Assembly: GCA_964432875.1 (NCBI GenBank)
Contig: CAYSPJ010000058.1
Span: 1-30,164, forward strand
Length of the DNA stretch: 30,164 bases
Direction of reading: 5' to 3'
Source: JACJYE01 sp964432875
Lineage (GTDB): Bacteria > Bacteroidota > Bacteroidia > Chitinophagales > Saprospiraceae
A model generated the notes under the pieces. It did no database searches and was not told where the DNA came from. It saw only the letters and a program-made list of their open reading frames with translations. Positions 1 to 8,010 of this stretch are shown piece by piece. Made by a program: the position numbers and the translations under genes. The number at the start of each line of letters is the position of its first letter. The stretch's first letter is position 1.

Positions 1-89
1 CCTTTACCCTTTATCCTTTACCCTTTATCCTTTACCCTTTATCCTTTACCCTTACCCTTTATCCTTTACCCTTTACCCTTTATCCTTTA
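1..89. repeat. Tandem heptamer array CCTTTAC/CCTTTAT
   Basis: About twelve 7-bp units, CCTTTAC or CCTTTAT, run from the first base to about position 89; one unit is a base short. The array overlaps the 3' end of the helicase gene on the minus strand, whose stop codon (80-82) lies in the repeat. It begins at base 1, so its real length is unknown and the contig probably broke in it. Confidence 0.9.
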
Positions 90-2680
90 AACCCCGCCAA
101 CAATCCCCCCAACAATTTCATCGCATTTTCCACCACCGCCGCGTTTTCGATGGGTATTTTCAGATAAGACTGGCCCGTCTCTTCATCTTTCGCTACCATG
201 GATTGCACCAGTTCCTGCGTTTTTTCCGGGCTACTGAGGGTTTCTGCCAAGCCGGCAAAGAACGAAACACCGGCCTGCACCAATTCCTGCGGGCTTTCCG
301 GTGCCCGGCCTGCAACAGCTGCGTGCCTGACGGGCTCTTCACGAGGCGTTTGAGCGGCAAAAGCTCTGCGCGGCTGCGGCGCCAGCGGCTTAGGCCCAGC
401 ATCCACGTCATCATCGCCAGCGAAGGTCGGAACCGCCGGTTCTGCTTGCGGGGAAGAGGGGGTTGGTGGCAATTCCAAGTCTTCCGCTTCAGCAACTTCT
501 GCGGCTTCTTCTTCGGTTGCCGGAGGCGCTTGCCAGCCTTCACCCGTGAAGGACTCTACATTTTCCATAAATTTCTTGAACTTGGACTCCGACATGAAGA
601 TGGTATCGTCCCCTTCGGGGTCGAGCACGCCTTGGGCCATCGAAGACTTGAACTCCAACACGCCCAACATACGATGCTCAATGCTGCCCTCCGATACCAT
701 GTTGATGACTGTAATATTGCTGCCTTGCCCCAAGCGATAGATGCGCCCAATACGCTGCTCCAACACCGCCGGGTTCCAGGGGATGTCCAGGTTGATGAGC
801 AGGGATGCCGATTGCAGGTTGAGCCCTACGCCGCCAGCATCGGTAGAGAGGAAAATGCGGCAGTCGGCATCTTCCCGGAAGCGATCTAACAAGCCCGCCC
901 GCTGGGGCCCGGGCACACCGCCGTGCAGGTTGGCATAGCCGATGCCGCGGGCATCAAGCTCTTGAGCTACCAGGCGCGTCATACGTTCCCATTGGCTGAA
1001 GATGACGATTTTTTGCTGCGGATCGGCCAGCGCTTCTTCAAAGATGCAGAGCAGTTCGTCAATTTTAGTATCGAAGCGGGTCTTCTGGTCCAGGATAAAG
1101 GTGCTATCAGCCACCATCCGCATCTGCGACAGGCAGAGCATCAGGATGCGGCGGTCGGTCTCGCTGAGGAAGCGCATGCGCCGCCACTTGGCCACGAGCC
1201 GGGCAACGCTGTCGCCCAGCTCGCGATGGATTTCCTTCTGCTGCTTGGTCATTGAGACGAAGAGGATTTTGTCCATCCGTTTAGGCAATTGCTTCAACAC
1301 CGCTTTTTTTACCCGCCGGATCATGCAATCGGCAAGAGTTTCACCGATTTCTTTGAGGTTTTTGTAGCCGGCCACTTGGCCGTGCTCGCCCAATATCTGG
1401 TAGCGGTCGAGGAAGCGGTACAGCGGCGGCAGCTTGTACTGGTCCACAAATTGCACGATCGCATAGAGCTCCTCCAGCTTATTTTCCAAGGGGGTGCCGG
1501 TGAGCACGAAACAATAAGGCGTGCGTACTTTTTTGAGCTGGATGGAGACCTTGGTGCGGAAGTTCTTGATGCGCTGCGCCTCATCGATGATCATCAAATC
1601 GGCATCGAGCAGATGCAAATGCTCTGCATCATTGGCGACGACGTTGTAGCTGGCGATATAGAAAAAGGCCTCGCTGCTCTGGTATTGTTCGATGCGCTTC
1701 GCCTGCAGGCCTTCCACCACATGCACCTGAGCCGAGGAGAACTTTTCAATTTCCGATTTCCACTGGTATTTTAGGGAGGTAGGGCAGACCACCAAAACCT
1801 TTTGGATCCCCATCTCCCGCCGCAGCAGCTCTGCTGCGCCGATAGCCTGGATGGTTTTGCCCAGGCCCATCTCGTCGGCGATAAGGCAGCGGCCAGCGCT
1901 GGCGGCAAAATAAGCGCCGGCTTTCTGGTAGGGGAAAAGCGGGATTTTGAGCAGGCTATCCAGATAGGGGTCGTCCATTCCTTTCGGCAATTGCGTTTTC
2001 AACTTTGCCACCCGGCGCAGGCGCTCGCGCTGCCCGGCAATGAGGTCGAAAGCATCCTCCGAACACTCCAGCCCCGGCTGAATAGCTCGCGCCTCGGCCA
2101 GCACCGTTTCAAACTGCGCAAAGCCTTCTTCAGCCAGGAATCCTTCAGGTGTAAACCAGCGGGGATACCATCCCCGCAAGGCCTCTTCGTCTTGCGGCCC
2201 GATGTAGAGGCGGAGGCGGCGCCCAGCCCGGTAGTCCACATAAATACAGGCCAACTCCTGACGAAAACCTTCGCGGAAAGCTTTTTTGGCCCCCCGTATT
2301 TTCCCGATCTTGTGCAGCACTGCGCTGATGTGCTTACACAGCCCCAGGCGGTTGGTCTTGAAATCCTGGCAGGTGCAGGAATTGCCCAGCTCGACAAGCG
2401 TGTTCTCTGGCGGCAGGCCTTTGGCCGGCAAGCCCCCCCTGATGGCGACGCGATACTGGTTGCGCGTGGCGGGGTTCCACACCTGGAAGTCCGAAAAGAA
2501 AGGATGATCGCCGAGCTTGGCCACTTCAAAGGCATTCTCCTCGCCAAACTGCTTGCGCAGCCCCAGCTGCCACAAGTCGAGCTGCATCTCTTCGGGCCGG
2601 CGGTGGTATGACACCCGGGCTGCCTTTCTAGCTTTGGCTTTCTTGGCGGGCTTCTTTTTGAGCGATTGGATTTTTGCCAT
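80..2680 (-). CDS. SWIM zinc-finger SNF2-family DEAD/DEAH-box helicase
   Basis: An 866-residue Swi2/Snf2 ATPase, predicted to move along duplex DNA or remodel protein-DNA complexes in the cytoplasm. The N-terminus is Lys-rich. A SWIM zinc finger is visible as C102-x-C104-x10-C115-x-H117. The ATPase core has Walker A DEMGLGKT (K275), DEAQ at 366-369 and motif III TGTPLEN near 394-400. The C-terminal helicase lobe contains the motif V/VI region GGVGLNLQ...QRIGRIYRLGQ. After about residue 690 comes a Pro/Glu/Ala-rich linker and a short amphipathic tail. A SWIM finger fused to SNF2 is a known bacterial arrangement, seen for example in RapA-like helicases. The start at 2680 gives the full N-terminus and has a TATTTTTG box upstream. 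No neighbour suggests a specific pathway. The last codons and the stop run into the heptamer array. Confidence 0.93.
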   Translation of the reverse strand: MAKIQSLKKKPAKKAKARKAARVSYHRRPEEMQLDLWQLGLRKQFGEENAFEVAKLGDHPFFSDFQVWNPATRNQYRVAIRGGLPAKGLPPENTLVELGNSCTCQDFKTNRLGLCKHISAVLHKIGKIRGAKKAFREGFRQELACIYVDYRAGRRLRLYIGPQDEEALRGWYPRWFTPEGFLAEEGFAQFETVLAEARAIQPGLECSEDAFDLIAGQRERLRRVAKLKTQLPKGMDDPYLDSLLKIPLFPYQKAGAYFAASAGRCLIADEMGLGKTIQAIGAAELLRREMGIQKVLVVCPTSLKYQWKSEIEKFSSAQVHVVEGLQAKRIEQYQSSEAFFYIASYNVVANDAEHLHLLDADLMIIDEAQRIKNFRTKVSIQLKKVRTPYCFVLTGTPLENKLEELYAIVQFVDQYKLPPLYRFLDRYQILGEHGQVAGYKNLKEIGETLADCMIRRVKKAVLKQLPKRMDKILFVSMTKQQKEIHRELGDSVARLVAKWRRMRFLSETDRRILMLCLSQMRMVADSTFILDQKTRFDTKIDELLCIFEEALADPQQKIVIFSQWERMTRLVAQELDARGIGYANLHGGVPGPQRAGLLDRFREDADCRIFLSTDAGGVGLNLQSASLLINLDIPWNPAVLEQRIGRIYRLGQGSNITVINMVSEGSIEHRMLGVLEFKSSMAQGVLDPEGDDTIFMSESKFKKFMENVESFTGEGWQAPPATEEEAAEVAEAEDLELPPTPSSPQAEPAVPTFAGDDDVDAGPKPLAPQPRRAFAAQTPREEPVRHAAVAGRAPESPQELVQAGVSFFAGLAETLSSPEKTQELVQSMVAKDEETGQSYLKIPIENAAVVENAMKLLGGLLAGFKG

Positions 2681-2703
2681 ACCTCGGTGGTTTTTGTTCC
2701 GGG

Positions 2704-2711
2704 CAAAAATA
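2704..2711 (-). promoter_or_regulatory. Candidate -7 box (TATTTTTG) for the SNF2 helicase
   Basis: On the minus strand this reads TATTTTTG, matching the Bacteroidota -7 consensus TAnnTTTG, 24 bases upstream of the start codon. No clear -33 TTG was seen at the usual distance. Confidence 0.4.
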
Positions 2712-2788
2712 AGAAAAGAAGGTTGAGCACCCGCATTTACGGTATAAAGTTTGTCTTTACGCCGCAGTCATCACCAGAGTAAACCATG

Positions 2789-2833
2789 AAAAAAAACCAC
2801 CCAAGAGGCAGCAGTTAGCTGCCTCCTGGGTGG
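2789..2833 (-). terminator. Rho-independent terminator after the TonB receptor remnant
   Basis: A 16-bp inverted repeat (2797-2812 with 2818-2833, one mismatch, 5-base loop) is followed on the minus strand by eight T residues (2796-2789). It lies 10 bases past the stop codon of the TonB-receptor fragment. This is a textbook intrinsic terminator and suggests that a complete gene once ended here. Confidence 0.9.
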
Positions 2834-2843
2834 GATATCCCAC

Positions 2844-3005
2844 TTACCTCAACTCGTAACTCGCCGTCACCAGTGCATTCCGGCCCGGCATCAGGTGGCG
2901 CTGGCGGGGCATCGCCATCGCCACCGCCCGGTTGAGGTGCTCGGTGTAAGCAGCATCGAAGAGGTTTTGCACGCCGGCCGACAAGCGCAATCCAGGCATT
3001 AGTGC
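2844..3005 (-). pseudogene. C-terminal remnant of a TonB-dependent outer-membrane receptor
   Basis: The minus-strand frame ending at the TAA at 2844-2846 encodes 53 residues before an upstream in-frame stop (3006-3008). It contains GVQNLFDAAYTEHLNRA, then MPGRN and a final beta-strand ending in SYELR. This is the typical last two strands of a TonB-dependent receptor (NLFD...Y..H, PGR, terminal aromatic strand). No barrel or plug sequence survives upstream, so this is a decayed or deleted gene. The YTEHLNRA stretch resembles the end of NosA/OprC-type copper receptors, which would fit the nos locus, but 53 residues are too few for substrate assignment. The terminator just downstream is intact. 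Confidence 0.8.
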
Positions 3006-3054
3006 TTATGCAATGGTGGCTTTCATCACCTAAATGCATGCTTTTTAGTCATTT

Positions 3055-3795
3055 TCAGACATTCATCAACGAAGCTTCCAGTTCCTGCGCCCGCGGGAAA
3101 AGGATATTGTTCTCCAGATGTACATGCCGATGCAGGTCGGCTTCAAATTCCTCTAGTAGCTTATATAGCACCCGATAAGTATTGCAGGCGCTTTCCGGAG
3201 GGGTAAAATCATCGCTCAGCGCGCGTATTTCGCGCATAGCATCCCCAGCAGATTCGTGTTCTGCTTCCATGACCTGGATGGGGTTTTGCACACTTCCAAA
3301 AGGCGGGGTAGCAATGGCGGCTTTCCCTTCTTTAGCTTCCTGCAAAAATTTCACATAAGGAAAAAGGATGTGCTCTTCTTTTTTGAGGTGAACGATCAGT
3401 TCTTCCGCCAACAGTTCAAATTTTTCAGCAATGGCGACGGTCTCCGTATAGGCGTGCCCGTGTACCTTTGCCACTTTGCTGGCATACTGCATGATCTGCG
3501 GCACTTTCTCCAACACGTAACGGTGGTGTACGTTCACGATGTAATCAGCCAGGAACGGTAGGGGCCAGGACTGGAAATCCAGCCGCTGCCCGGCAACCGG
3601 CGCTTCGTTCAGATGCCTGAGCGCGACTTCCAGCACGCTTGCGTCCATACCCTTTTGGCGGCATACCTCGGCAACGGTTTTTTTGCCGCCACAGCAAAAA
3701 TCTATCCCATTCTTTTTGAATACCTCAGCTGCACGGTAGTCTTCTACCACCAGCTCGGCGACGGTGCGCTCTAGCAATGTTTTCTCCGTATCCAT
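3055..3795 (-). CDS. ric: Iron-sulfur cluster repair di-iron protein (Ric/ScdA/YtfE family)
   Basis: A 246-residue cytoplasmic protein of the Ric family, which helps restore iron-sulfur clusters damaged by nitric oxide or peroxide. Residues 1-55 form the ScdA_N (DUF542) domain, with the diagnostic FCCGG motif (C34, C35). The rest is a hemerythrin-like four-helix bundle with the expected iron ligands: VHHRYV, IVHLKKEEHILFP, EAEHESAG and HRHVHLENNILFP. Length and domain order are normal for the family. It lies 104 bases downstream of nosY on the same strand, so it may be read with the nos genes or have its own promoter; no clear TAnnTTTG box was found. Its place beside N2O reductase genes fits protection against nitrosative stress during denitrification. 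Confidence 0.93.
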   Translation of the reverse strand: MDTEKTLLERTVAELVVEDYRAAEVFKKNGIDFCCGGKKTVAEVCRQKGMDASVLEVALRHLNEAPVAGQRLDFQSWPLPFLADYIVNVHHRYVLEKVPQIMQYASKVAKVHGHAYTETVAIAEKFELLAEELIVHLKKEEHILFPYVKFLQEAKEGKAAIATPPFGSVQNPIQVMEAEHESAGDAMREIRALSDDFTPPESACNTYRVLYKLLEEFEADLHRHVHLENNILFPRAQELEASLMNV

Positions 3796-3899
3796 CTCTT
3801 TTGTTTTTTATGTGGATGATTGAAATGTCGTTTACTTTTTTCCGGGTTCCAGGATTACTGTATTCCGAGGGTTTAGTGGCGGAGCAGCATACAAGCTAG

Positions 3900-4682
3900 C
3901 TAAAAATCCTTACGTGCTGCCACCCGGCCGATACCTAAGGCCGGAAGGGCTACCCAAACCGTCAACATGGCAAAGGAAGCTACGATGCCCAAAGCCGTGC
4001 CCAAAAACTTCTGGAACACGGCGCCGGTATAGCCCATCAAAGCCGAGATATCGAGCTTGAGGAGGATCAGTATCCGCGACAAGTCGATCGGGTTGAACAT
4101 GGAGGCGCTGAGGGCAAAGTTTTCCAGAGGGTAGTCGCTGTACAGCGAAAGGGCTAGCAGCAGCAAGCCGTCATAGATAATGGCAAAAAACAGCCAGGCC
4201 AGGATGGCGATGCCGAAACCCTTGATGCGGTTCTCATTGAGCAAAGCGATGAAGAAGGCCATCGCTGAAAAAATGAACGACAGGAAAACTCCCACCGTTA
4301 ACAGCATGGCCAGATTTGCGGCATCTGGCGAGCCAAAAGCGCCATAGAGTAAAAAGGGCAGCCCCACTCCCAAGAGCAGGCTGAGCGATAGCGATAAGGC
4401 GACCCCCAGGTATTGCCCGATAAAAATGTGGATGCGCCGGATGGGCTGCGACAGCAATAGCTCAGTAAATTCCCGGGAATTGTAGTAATACATCACCCCG
4501 AACATGGTGGCGATGAGCGGCACCAGCACCAGGATGACGTTCATCAAACTGATGACGACCTTGGATAGCTCGCCGCTGAGCCATAGCAGGGATAGGGTGA
4601 AGAGGAAGTAAAATATGGCATAAATGAATGCCCACCGGCTACGGATCAAGTCCAGAAAACTGTATTTGAGTACTTTAAACAT
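3900..4682 (-). CDS. nosY: NosY-type ABC transporter permease
   Basis: A 260-residue inner-membrane protein with about six hydrophobic helices. It belongs to the ABC-2 permease type that pairs with NosF. Known role of the family: with NosF and NosD it forms a complex needed to mature the copper-sulfide CuZ site of N2O reductase. The cytoplasmic loop with YYNSREFTELLLSQPIRR is characteristic of these permeases. It is the last nos gene of the cluster, 98 bases after nosF. That gap carries a small hairpin (4700-4713) and a possible -7 box (TAACTTTG on the minus strand, 4719-4712), so some independent expression is possible. Confidence 0.9.
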   Translation of the reverse strand: MFKVLKYSFLDLIRSRWAFIYAIFYFLFTLSLLWLSGELSKVVISLMNVILVLVPLIATMFGVMYYYNSREFTELLLSQPIRRIHIFIGQYLGVALSLSLSLLLGVGLPFLLYGAFGSPDAANLAMLLTVGVFLSFIFSAMAFFIALLNENRIKGFGIAILAWLFFAIIYDGLLLLALSLYSDYPLENFALSASMFNPIDLSRILILLKLDISALMGYTGAVFQKFLGTALGIVASFAMLTVWVALPALGIGRVAARKDF

Positions 4683-4711
4683 GGTTGTCTTTTTTTCGAT
4701 GGGCTGAGGCC

Positions 4712-4719
4712 CAAAGTTA
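4712..4719 (-). promoter_or_regulatory. Possible internal -7 box (TAACTTTG) before nosY
   Basis: A minus-strand TAACTTTG matches TAnnTTTG and lies 30 bases upstream of the nosY start, next to a TGGGC/GCCCA hairpin. No -33 partner is visible, so it may be a chance match. Confidence 0.2.
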
Positions 4720-4780
4720 TTTGATCACGCCACTTGAGCGCTGGGAGCGGACACATCTGCCCGCCATTACCTAATCGGCT

Positions 4781-5542
4781 CTATGCCTTCAACACCAACT
4801 TGGCAGCTTTATGGCCGTGCCCGTTGGAGCTGAAGCTCACTTGGCCTTGCAGGATTTGCGCGATGGCACGTTCCAGGTTCGATGCTCCGTAGCGTTCTTT
4901 GAGGCTTTTCAGGCTGCCGCGGAAGTGGATATCGCCCTCCAGCAGGAAGACCACCTCATCGGCCATCTCTTCCACGAAGCTCATGATATGGGTGGTGATG
5001 AGCAGGAGTTTGCCTTTTGCTTTCTCTTCCTGCAGCAAGGCTTTGAGGCTTTGCACCGCCAAGGGATCCAGCCCAGAAGTCGGCTCATCCAGGATGACGA
5101 CGGGGCTGTCGAACATAAATGCCTGCAAGAGGTTCACCTTTTGGCGGGTTCCTCCGGAGAGGTTGCCCAGCCGCTTGTCCACGAAAGGCGCCAGGCCGAA
5201 GAGCGCGATGAGCCGCTCGGCATGTTGTGGCTGCTCTCCCCGGATATCTTGTATCAAATTCATCAATTCCTTAACGCGCAGGTTGTCCGGGAAACGGGCG
5301 ATCTGGGGCAGGTAGTCGATCTGGCGCCGGTAGTCCCAATGCCCGGCAATGCTCTGGCCTTGAAAATGGATGCTGCCTTTGTCCGGCAATACCATGCCCA
5401 GGATGCTCTTGATCAGGGTTGTCTTACCCGAGCCGTTGGGGCCTAGTATGGCGGCGATGCCCGGCTGGTCAAAGCTTAAGGAGATGCCGCGCAGCACTTC
5501 CAGCTTGCCGTAAGATTTGTATAAACTTTGGATATCGATCAT
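4781..5542 (-). CDS. nosF: NosF-type ABC transporter ATP-binding protein
   Basis: A 253-residue cytoplasmic ABC ATPase. Walker A is GPNGSGKTT (34-42), the Q-loop is YLPQ near 77-80, the signature is LSGGTRQK (128-135), Walker B ends in VVILDEPTSGLDP (from about 148), and the H-loop is TTHIM. It is expected to energise the NosDFY complex for CuZ-site assembly in NosZ. The tail after about residue 230 contains HGHGHK, which could be metal-binding but is short. It sits between nosD (90 bases upstream) and nosY (98 bases downstream), the order normal for nos loci. Sequence alone would only say ABC ATPase; the nos assignment rests on context. Confidence 0.92.
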   Translation of the reverse strand: MIDIQSLYKSYGKLEVLRGISLSFDQPGIAAILGPNGSGKTTLIKSILGMVLPDKGSIHFQGQSIAGHWDYRRQIDYLPQIARFPDNLRVKELMNLIQDIRGEQPQHAERLIALFGLAPFVDKRLGNLSGGTRQKVNLLQAFMFDSPVVILDEPTSGLDPLAVQSLKALLQEEKAKGKLLLITTHIMSFVEEMADEVVFLLEGDIHFRGSLKSLKERYGASNLERAIAQILQGQVSFSSNGHGHKAAKLVLKA

Positions 5543-5564
5543 GCTCGTGTGTGTTAGTTTAGCA

Positions 5565-5579
5565 ATGGGCTTTGCCCAT
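5565..5579 (-). other. Small perfect hairpin between nosD and nosF
   Basis: A perfect 6-bp stem, ATGGGC and GCCCAT, with a 3-base loop, lies between nosD and nosF. There is no T-tract, so it is not a terminator. A similar TGGGC/GCCCA hairpin lies between nosF and nosY (4700-4713). Confidence 0.4.
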
Positions 5580-5632
5580 CCGTGACAGATATTGCCTCTT
5601 TTTGGATGAGCCGGGCCGTCCCATAGGCTTCA

Positions 5633-6883
5633 TCAGCTCTCATCGTTTATGATTATTTTACGCATCATCGGCTCTTCGTCCAGCACATTGGCCGGGGTGA
5701 AGACGGGGCTGACTTTTTCCGCAAAATTCAGTAGGTCCACGAACAGGCTGCGCAGCAGCACCATCGCTTCAGGCGTGCGGTTGACCACGAAGTTGAACAG
5801 TTTGACCGGGCGGTAAGGCACATCGCCGATACCGTTGCGGTCTAAGTCATAACCGTCGTAAGCGCTCCAGTAGTTGCCGTTGAAGTTATTGCCAGAAGGG
5901 CCGCTATTCATCGACAGGTCGAAGGTGTTATGCAGGAAGTTGTTGCCCGTCACCACATTATCCAGGCAACCACCTGACATCTTGATCGCCCAGCCATTGC
6001 GGCTGAATTCGTTGTTGACGTAATTGATGCGGGTAGCCCCTTCTACGAAGATGCCGATGGTGTTTTCCCGGAAGGTATTGCGCTTGATTTCCGCATCGTA
6101 AATCTCCTTCAACAGCAAGCCATAGGAAGCCTGGCCCCAGTTGTGTTCAAAAGTATTTTCCCACATGTTGATGCGGCGGGAGAACATCACGGCCACCCCT
6201 GCCCCATTGCGGCGGAAGGTGTTGTGGAAGTAATCGTCGTTGTTGGAGAACATAAAGTGCAGGCCATAGCGCAGGTTATATTCGCTCCTGTTGTTGTAGA
6301 TGCGGCTGCTGTCCGTGAATTCCAAATAAATCCCATCGCGGTGGCCGCTCAGGTAATTGTCCTCCACCAGCAAGTTTTTGCAATACCACAAGTGGATGGC
6401 GTTGCCAGAAGAGGCCTCATCGCGGGCCTGCCCCTTAATCTCGTTATTGCGGATAGTGCCTGTCTTGCTGTATTCCAGATAGAGGGCGAAAAAGGTGTCT
6501 TCCAGCTTGTTGTTGCGGATAGTGAAATGATTGACCCTTTTCAGGCGGATGCCAGCCCGGTCTTCGACATAGCTAAAGCCCGTATTGCGGATGTGCAGGC
6601 CTTCTATCGTCACATGATCGGCCATGGCCGTGAGCACTTCCCCCTCGCCCCGTCCATCCAGGATGGGGAAACCTTCCCCGCGCAGGGTGAGGGGCTTGTC
6701 CACCACGATACCCCGCTCGTAGTAAATGCCTTTTTTGATGAGGATGACGTCTCCATCACAGGCTACTTCAACGGCATCTTTGATGCTGTTAATGGGGCAA
6801 GTCGGGCAGACAGTGAGACCGGCGGCCTGCACCGCAGATGCTAGCGGCATGAAGAGTAAAACAAGGAATGCAAGCTGACGCAT
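5633..6883 (-). CDS. nosD: NosD, periplasmic beta-helix copper-site maturation protein
   Basis: A 416-residue exported protein. Residues 1-20 are a Sec signal peptide ending near ASAVQAAG. The body is a right-handed beta-helix (CASH/parallel beta-helix repeats) seen as many repeats of the N-x-I-x-N-N type, such as TIRNNKLEDTFFALYLEYS and RIYNNRSEYNLRYGLHFMFSNNDDY. These match NosD, including the conserved YGLHFMFSNND and NGNYWSAYDGYDLDRNGIGDVPYRP segments. NosD delivers factors for CuZ assembly to apo-NosZ in the periplasm, working with NosF and NosY and taking copper from NosL. Length is normal. It follows the fasciclin gene by 60 bases and precedes nosF by 90. Confidence 0.96.
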   Translation of the reverse strand: MRQLAFLVLLFMPLASAVQAAGLTVCPTCPINSIKDAVEVACDGDVILIKKGIYYERGIVVDKPLTLRGEGFPILDGRGEGEVLTAMADHVTIEGLHIRNTGFSYVEDRAGIRLKRVNHFTIRNNKLEDTFFALYLEYSKTGTIRNNEIKGQARDEASSGNAIHLWYCKNLLVEDNYLSGHRDGIYLEFTDSSRIYNNRSEYNLRYGLHFMFSNNDDYFHNTFRRNGAGVAVMFSRRINMWENTFEHNWGQASYGLLLKEIYDAEIKRNTFRENTIGIFVEGATRINYVNNEFSRNGWAIKMSGGCLDNVVTGNNFLHNTFDLSMNSGPSGNNFNGNYWSAYDGYDLDRNGIGDVPYRPVKLFNFVVNRTPEAMVLLRSLFVDLLNFAEKVSPVFTPANVLDEEPMMRKIIINDES

Positions 6884-6943
6884 GGCTGATGGTATTGTTA
6901 GCAGCGGCCCAGATGCGATGATCCAGCCCGCTGCCGGTTTGGG

Positions 6944-7504
6944 TTAATTATCGGGGGGCAACATCACTGCATCCACCACGTGTACGATTCCGTTGGAGGC
7001 CTTTGCCGTCCCCAGGATATTGGCACTGTGTACGCTGGTTTTGTCGCCGTCCTTTTGTACTTTGATGTAGTGTCCGGTAGCTTGGTAGAGATTCTGCCCA
7101 TCCTTCAACGCTTCTTGCGTAAAGCTTCCGGGAGAAGCGTGAAACTTGATGATCCGGGCTAGCATAGCTTTGTTTTCCGGCTTGAGCAAGGTTTCCAGCG
7201 TGCCGGCAGGTAGTTTTTCGAAGGCCGCATTCGTGGGCGCAAAGACCGTGAGCGGCCCGGCATTGACTAACACGTCTTCCAACCCGGCGGCTTTTACGCC
7301 CGCTACCAGAGTCGAGTGGTCTTTAGAATTCAAAGCCACCTGCAGGATGTTGGGCTCGGAAGATTCGTCCTGGACAGCCGATTGGCCTTTAGCCGCCATT
7401 GAGCTTTCGTTGCCAGTATTGGCAGCCGCTGTGGCACCATCGGAACAGGAGCAGAACAGGCCTGCCAACAGCGCCAACGCGAATACATAGGGTAAATGCT
7501 TCAT
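6944..7504 (-). CDS. Fasciclin (FAS1) domain lipoprotein
   Basis: A 186-residue envelope lipoprotein with one FAS1 domain. The start at 7504 gives a clean signal peptide, MKHLPYVFALALLAGLFCSC, with C18 or C20 as the lipidated cysteine; a longer reading from 7537 adds a non-signal N-terminus. The FAS1 hallmark GPLTVFAPTNAAFEKLP is present, and the chain ends with the H-box-like IVHVVDAVMLPP. FAS1 proteins bind other proteins or surfaces; no enzyme function can be read. It lies inside the nos cluster between nosL and nosD on the same strand, which suggests but does not prove a role linked to NosZ. A terminator-like stem-loop precedes it, so it may be transcribed less than nosZ-nosL. Confidence 0.92.
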   Translation of the reverse strand: MKHLPYVFALALLAGLFCSCSDGATAAANTGNESSMAAKGQSAVQDESSEPNILQVALNSKDHSTLVAGVKAAGLEDVLVNAGPLTVFAPTNAAFEKLPAGTLETLLKPENKAMLARIIKFHASPGSFTQEALKDGQNLYQATGHYIKVQKDGDKTSVHSANILGTAKASNGIVHVVDAVMLPPDN

Positions 7505-7525
7505 AATATTTGCTGTTTTAATCGT

Positions 7526-7574
7526 AAAAAAATCCATTTACTGCCGGGGCAGCTCCGATCCGCCTCGGCAGTAA
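7526..7574 (-). terminator. Terminator-like stem-loop between nosL and the fasciclin gene
   Basis: A GC-rich stem pairs 7538-7549 with 7563-7574 (12 bp, one mismatch, 13-base loop). On the minus strand it is followed, after five bases, by seven Ts (7532-7526). This could end or attenuate transcription after nosL. The fasciclin start is only 22 bases further on and no promoter was found between them, so partial read-through seems likely. Confidence 0.55.
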
Positions 7575-7578
7575 GGCT

Positions 7579-8010
7579 TCATTGGGCCAGTCGCTGACGG
7601 ATGCCTGCCCAGTCGTACACTTCGCCGCCTTTTTCTGCCTGGACGGCGGCGGCTCGTTCATGGCTGGAAAAAGCCGACAAATAAGCCCCCATGGGGCTAG
7701 GGATGGCTTTGCTGACGAGGTAGTAGCTTTCCGTTGCCGGCAGCACCGCTCCCGGCGACTCGTAGTCATTGACCAGCAAGTAGGCATACGAAACACCTTC
7801 CTGGGTTTCCATAAAGGGGATAAGGCATTCGATAGCGTCGAACTTGTAATTTTTCCCCTTCGCCGTGACCGCCACAGCTGCATGTTGATTATCGACGATC
7901 GACATCTTGCAGAAATAGCACATATCGCTCCCGTATTCTATTGGCTGTGGTTTGGGAGCGCAGGAGGACGCGGCCAGGGCCAGCGCTAAGATCAGGATAG
8001 AGCGCGTCAT
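7579..8010 (-). CDS. nosL: NosL copper-chaperone lipoprotein
   Basis: A 143-residue outer-envelope lipoprotein. The signal peptide ends at lipid cysteine C17 (AASSC). The NosL copper-binding motif is MCYFCKM (M30, C31, C34, M36). The rest matches NosL, including FDAIECLIPFM and the PSPMGAYLSAFSS segment. NosL binds Cu(I) and supplies it to NosZ maturation. The start codon overlaps the stop of the preceding membrane-protein gene (ATGA at 8010-8007), which points to translational coupling. Length is short but normal for Bacteroidota NosL. Confidence 0.95.
   Translation of the reverse strand: MTRSILILALALAASSCAPKPQPIEYGSDMCYFCKMSIVDNQHAAVAVTAKGKNYKFDAIECLIPFMETQEGVSYAYLLVNDYESPGAVLPATESYYLVSKAIPSPMGAYLSAFSSHERAAAVQAEKGGEVYDWAGIRQRLAQ

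Noticed and set aside
1..89. CRISPR array or telomere-like repeat
   Set aside because: Units are 7 bp, contiguous and without spacers; this is a simple tandem repeat, and telomeric function has no support in a bacterium.
1802..2611. Plus-strand open frame of 269 codons
   Set aside because: It is antisense to the SNF2 helicase, whose frame has all helicase motifs.
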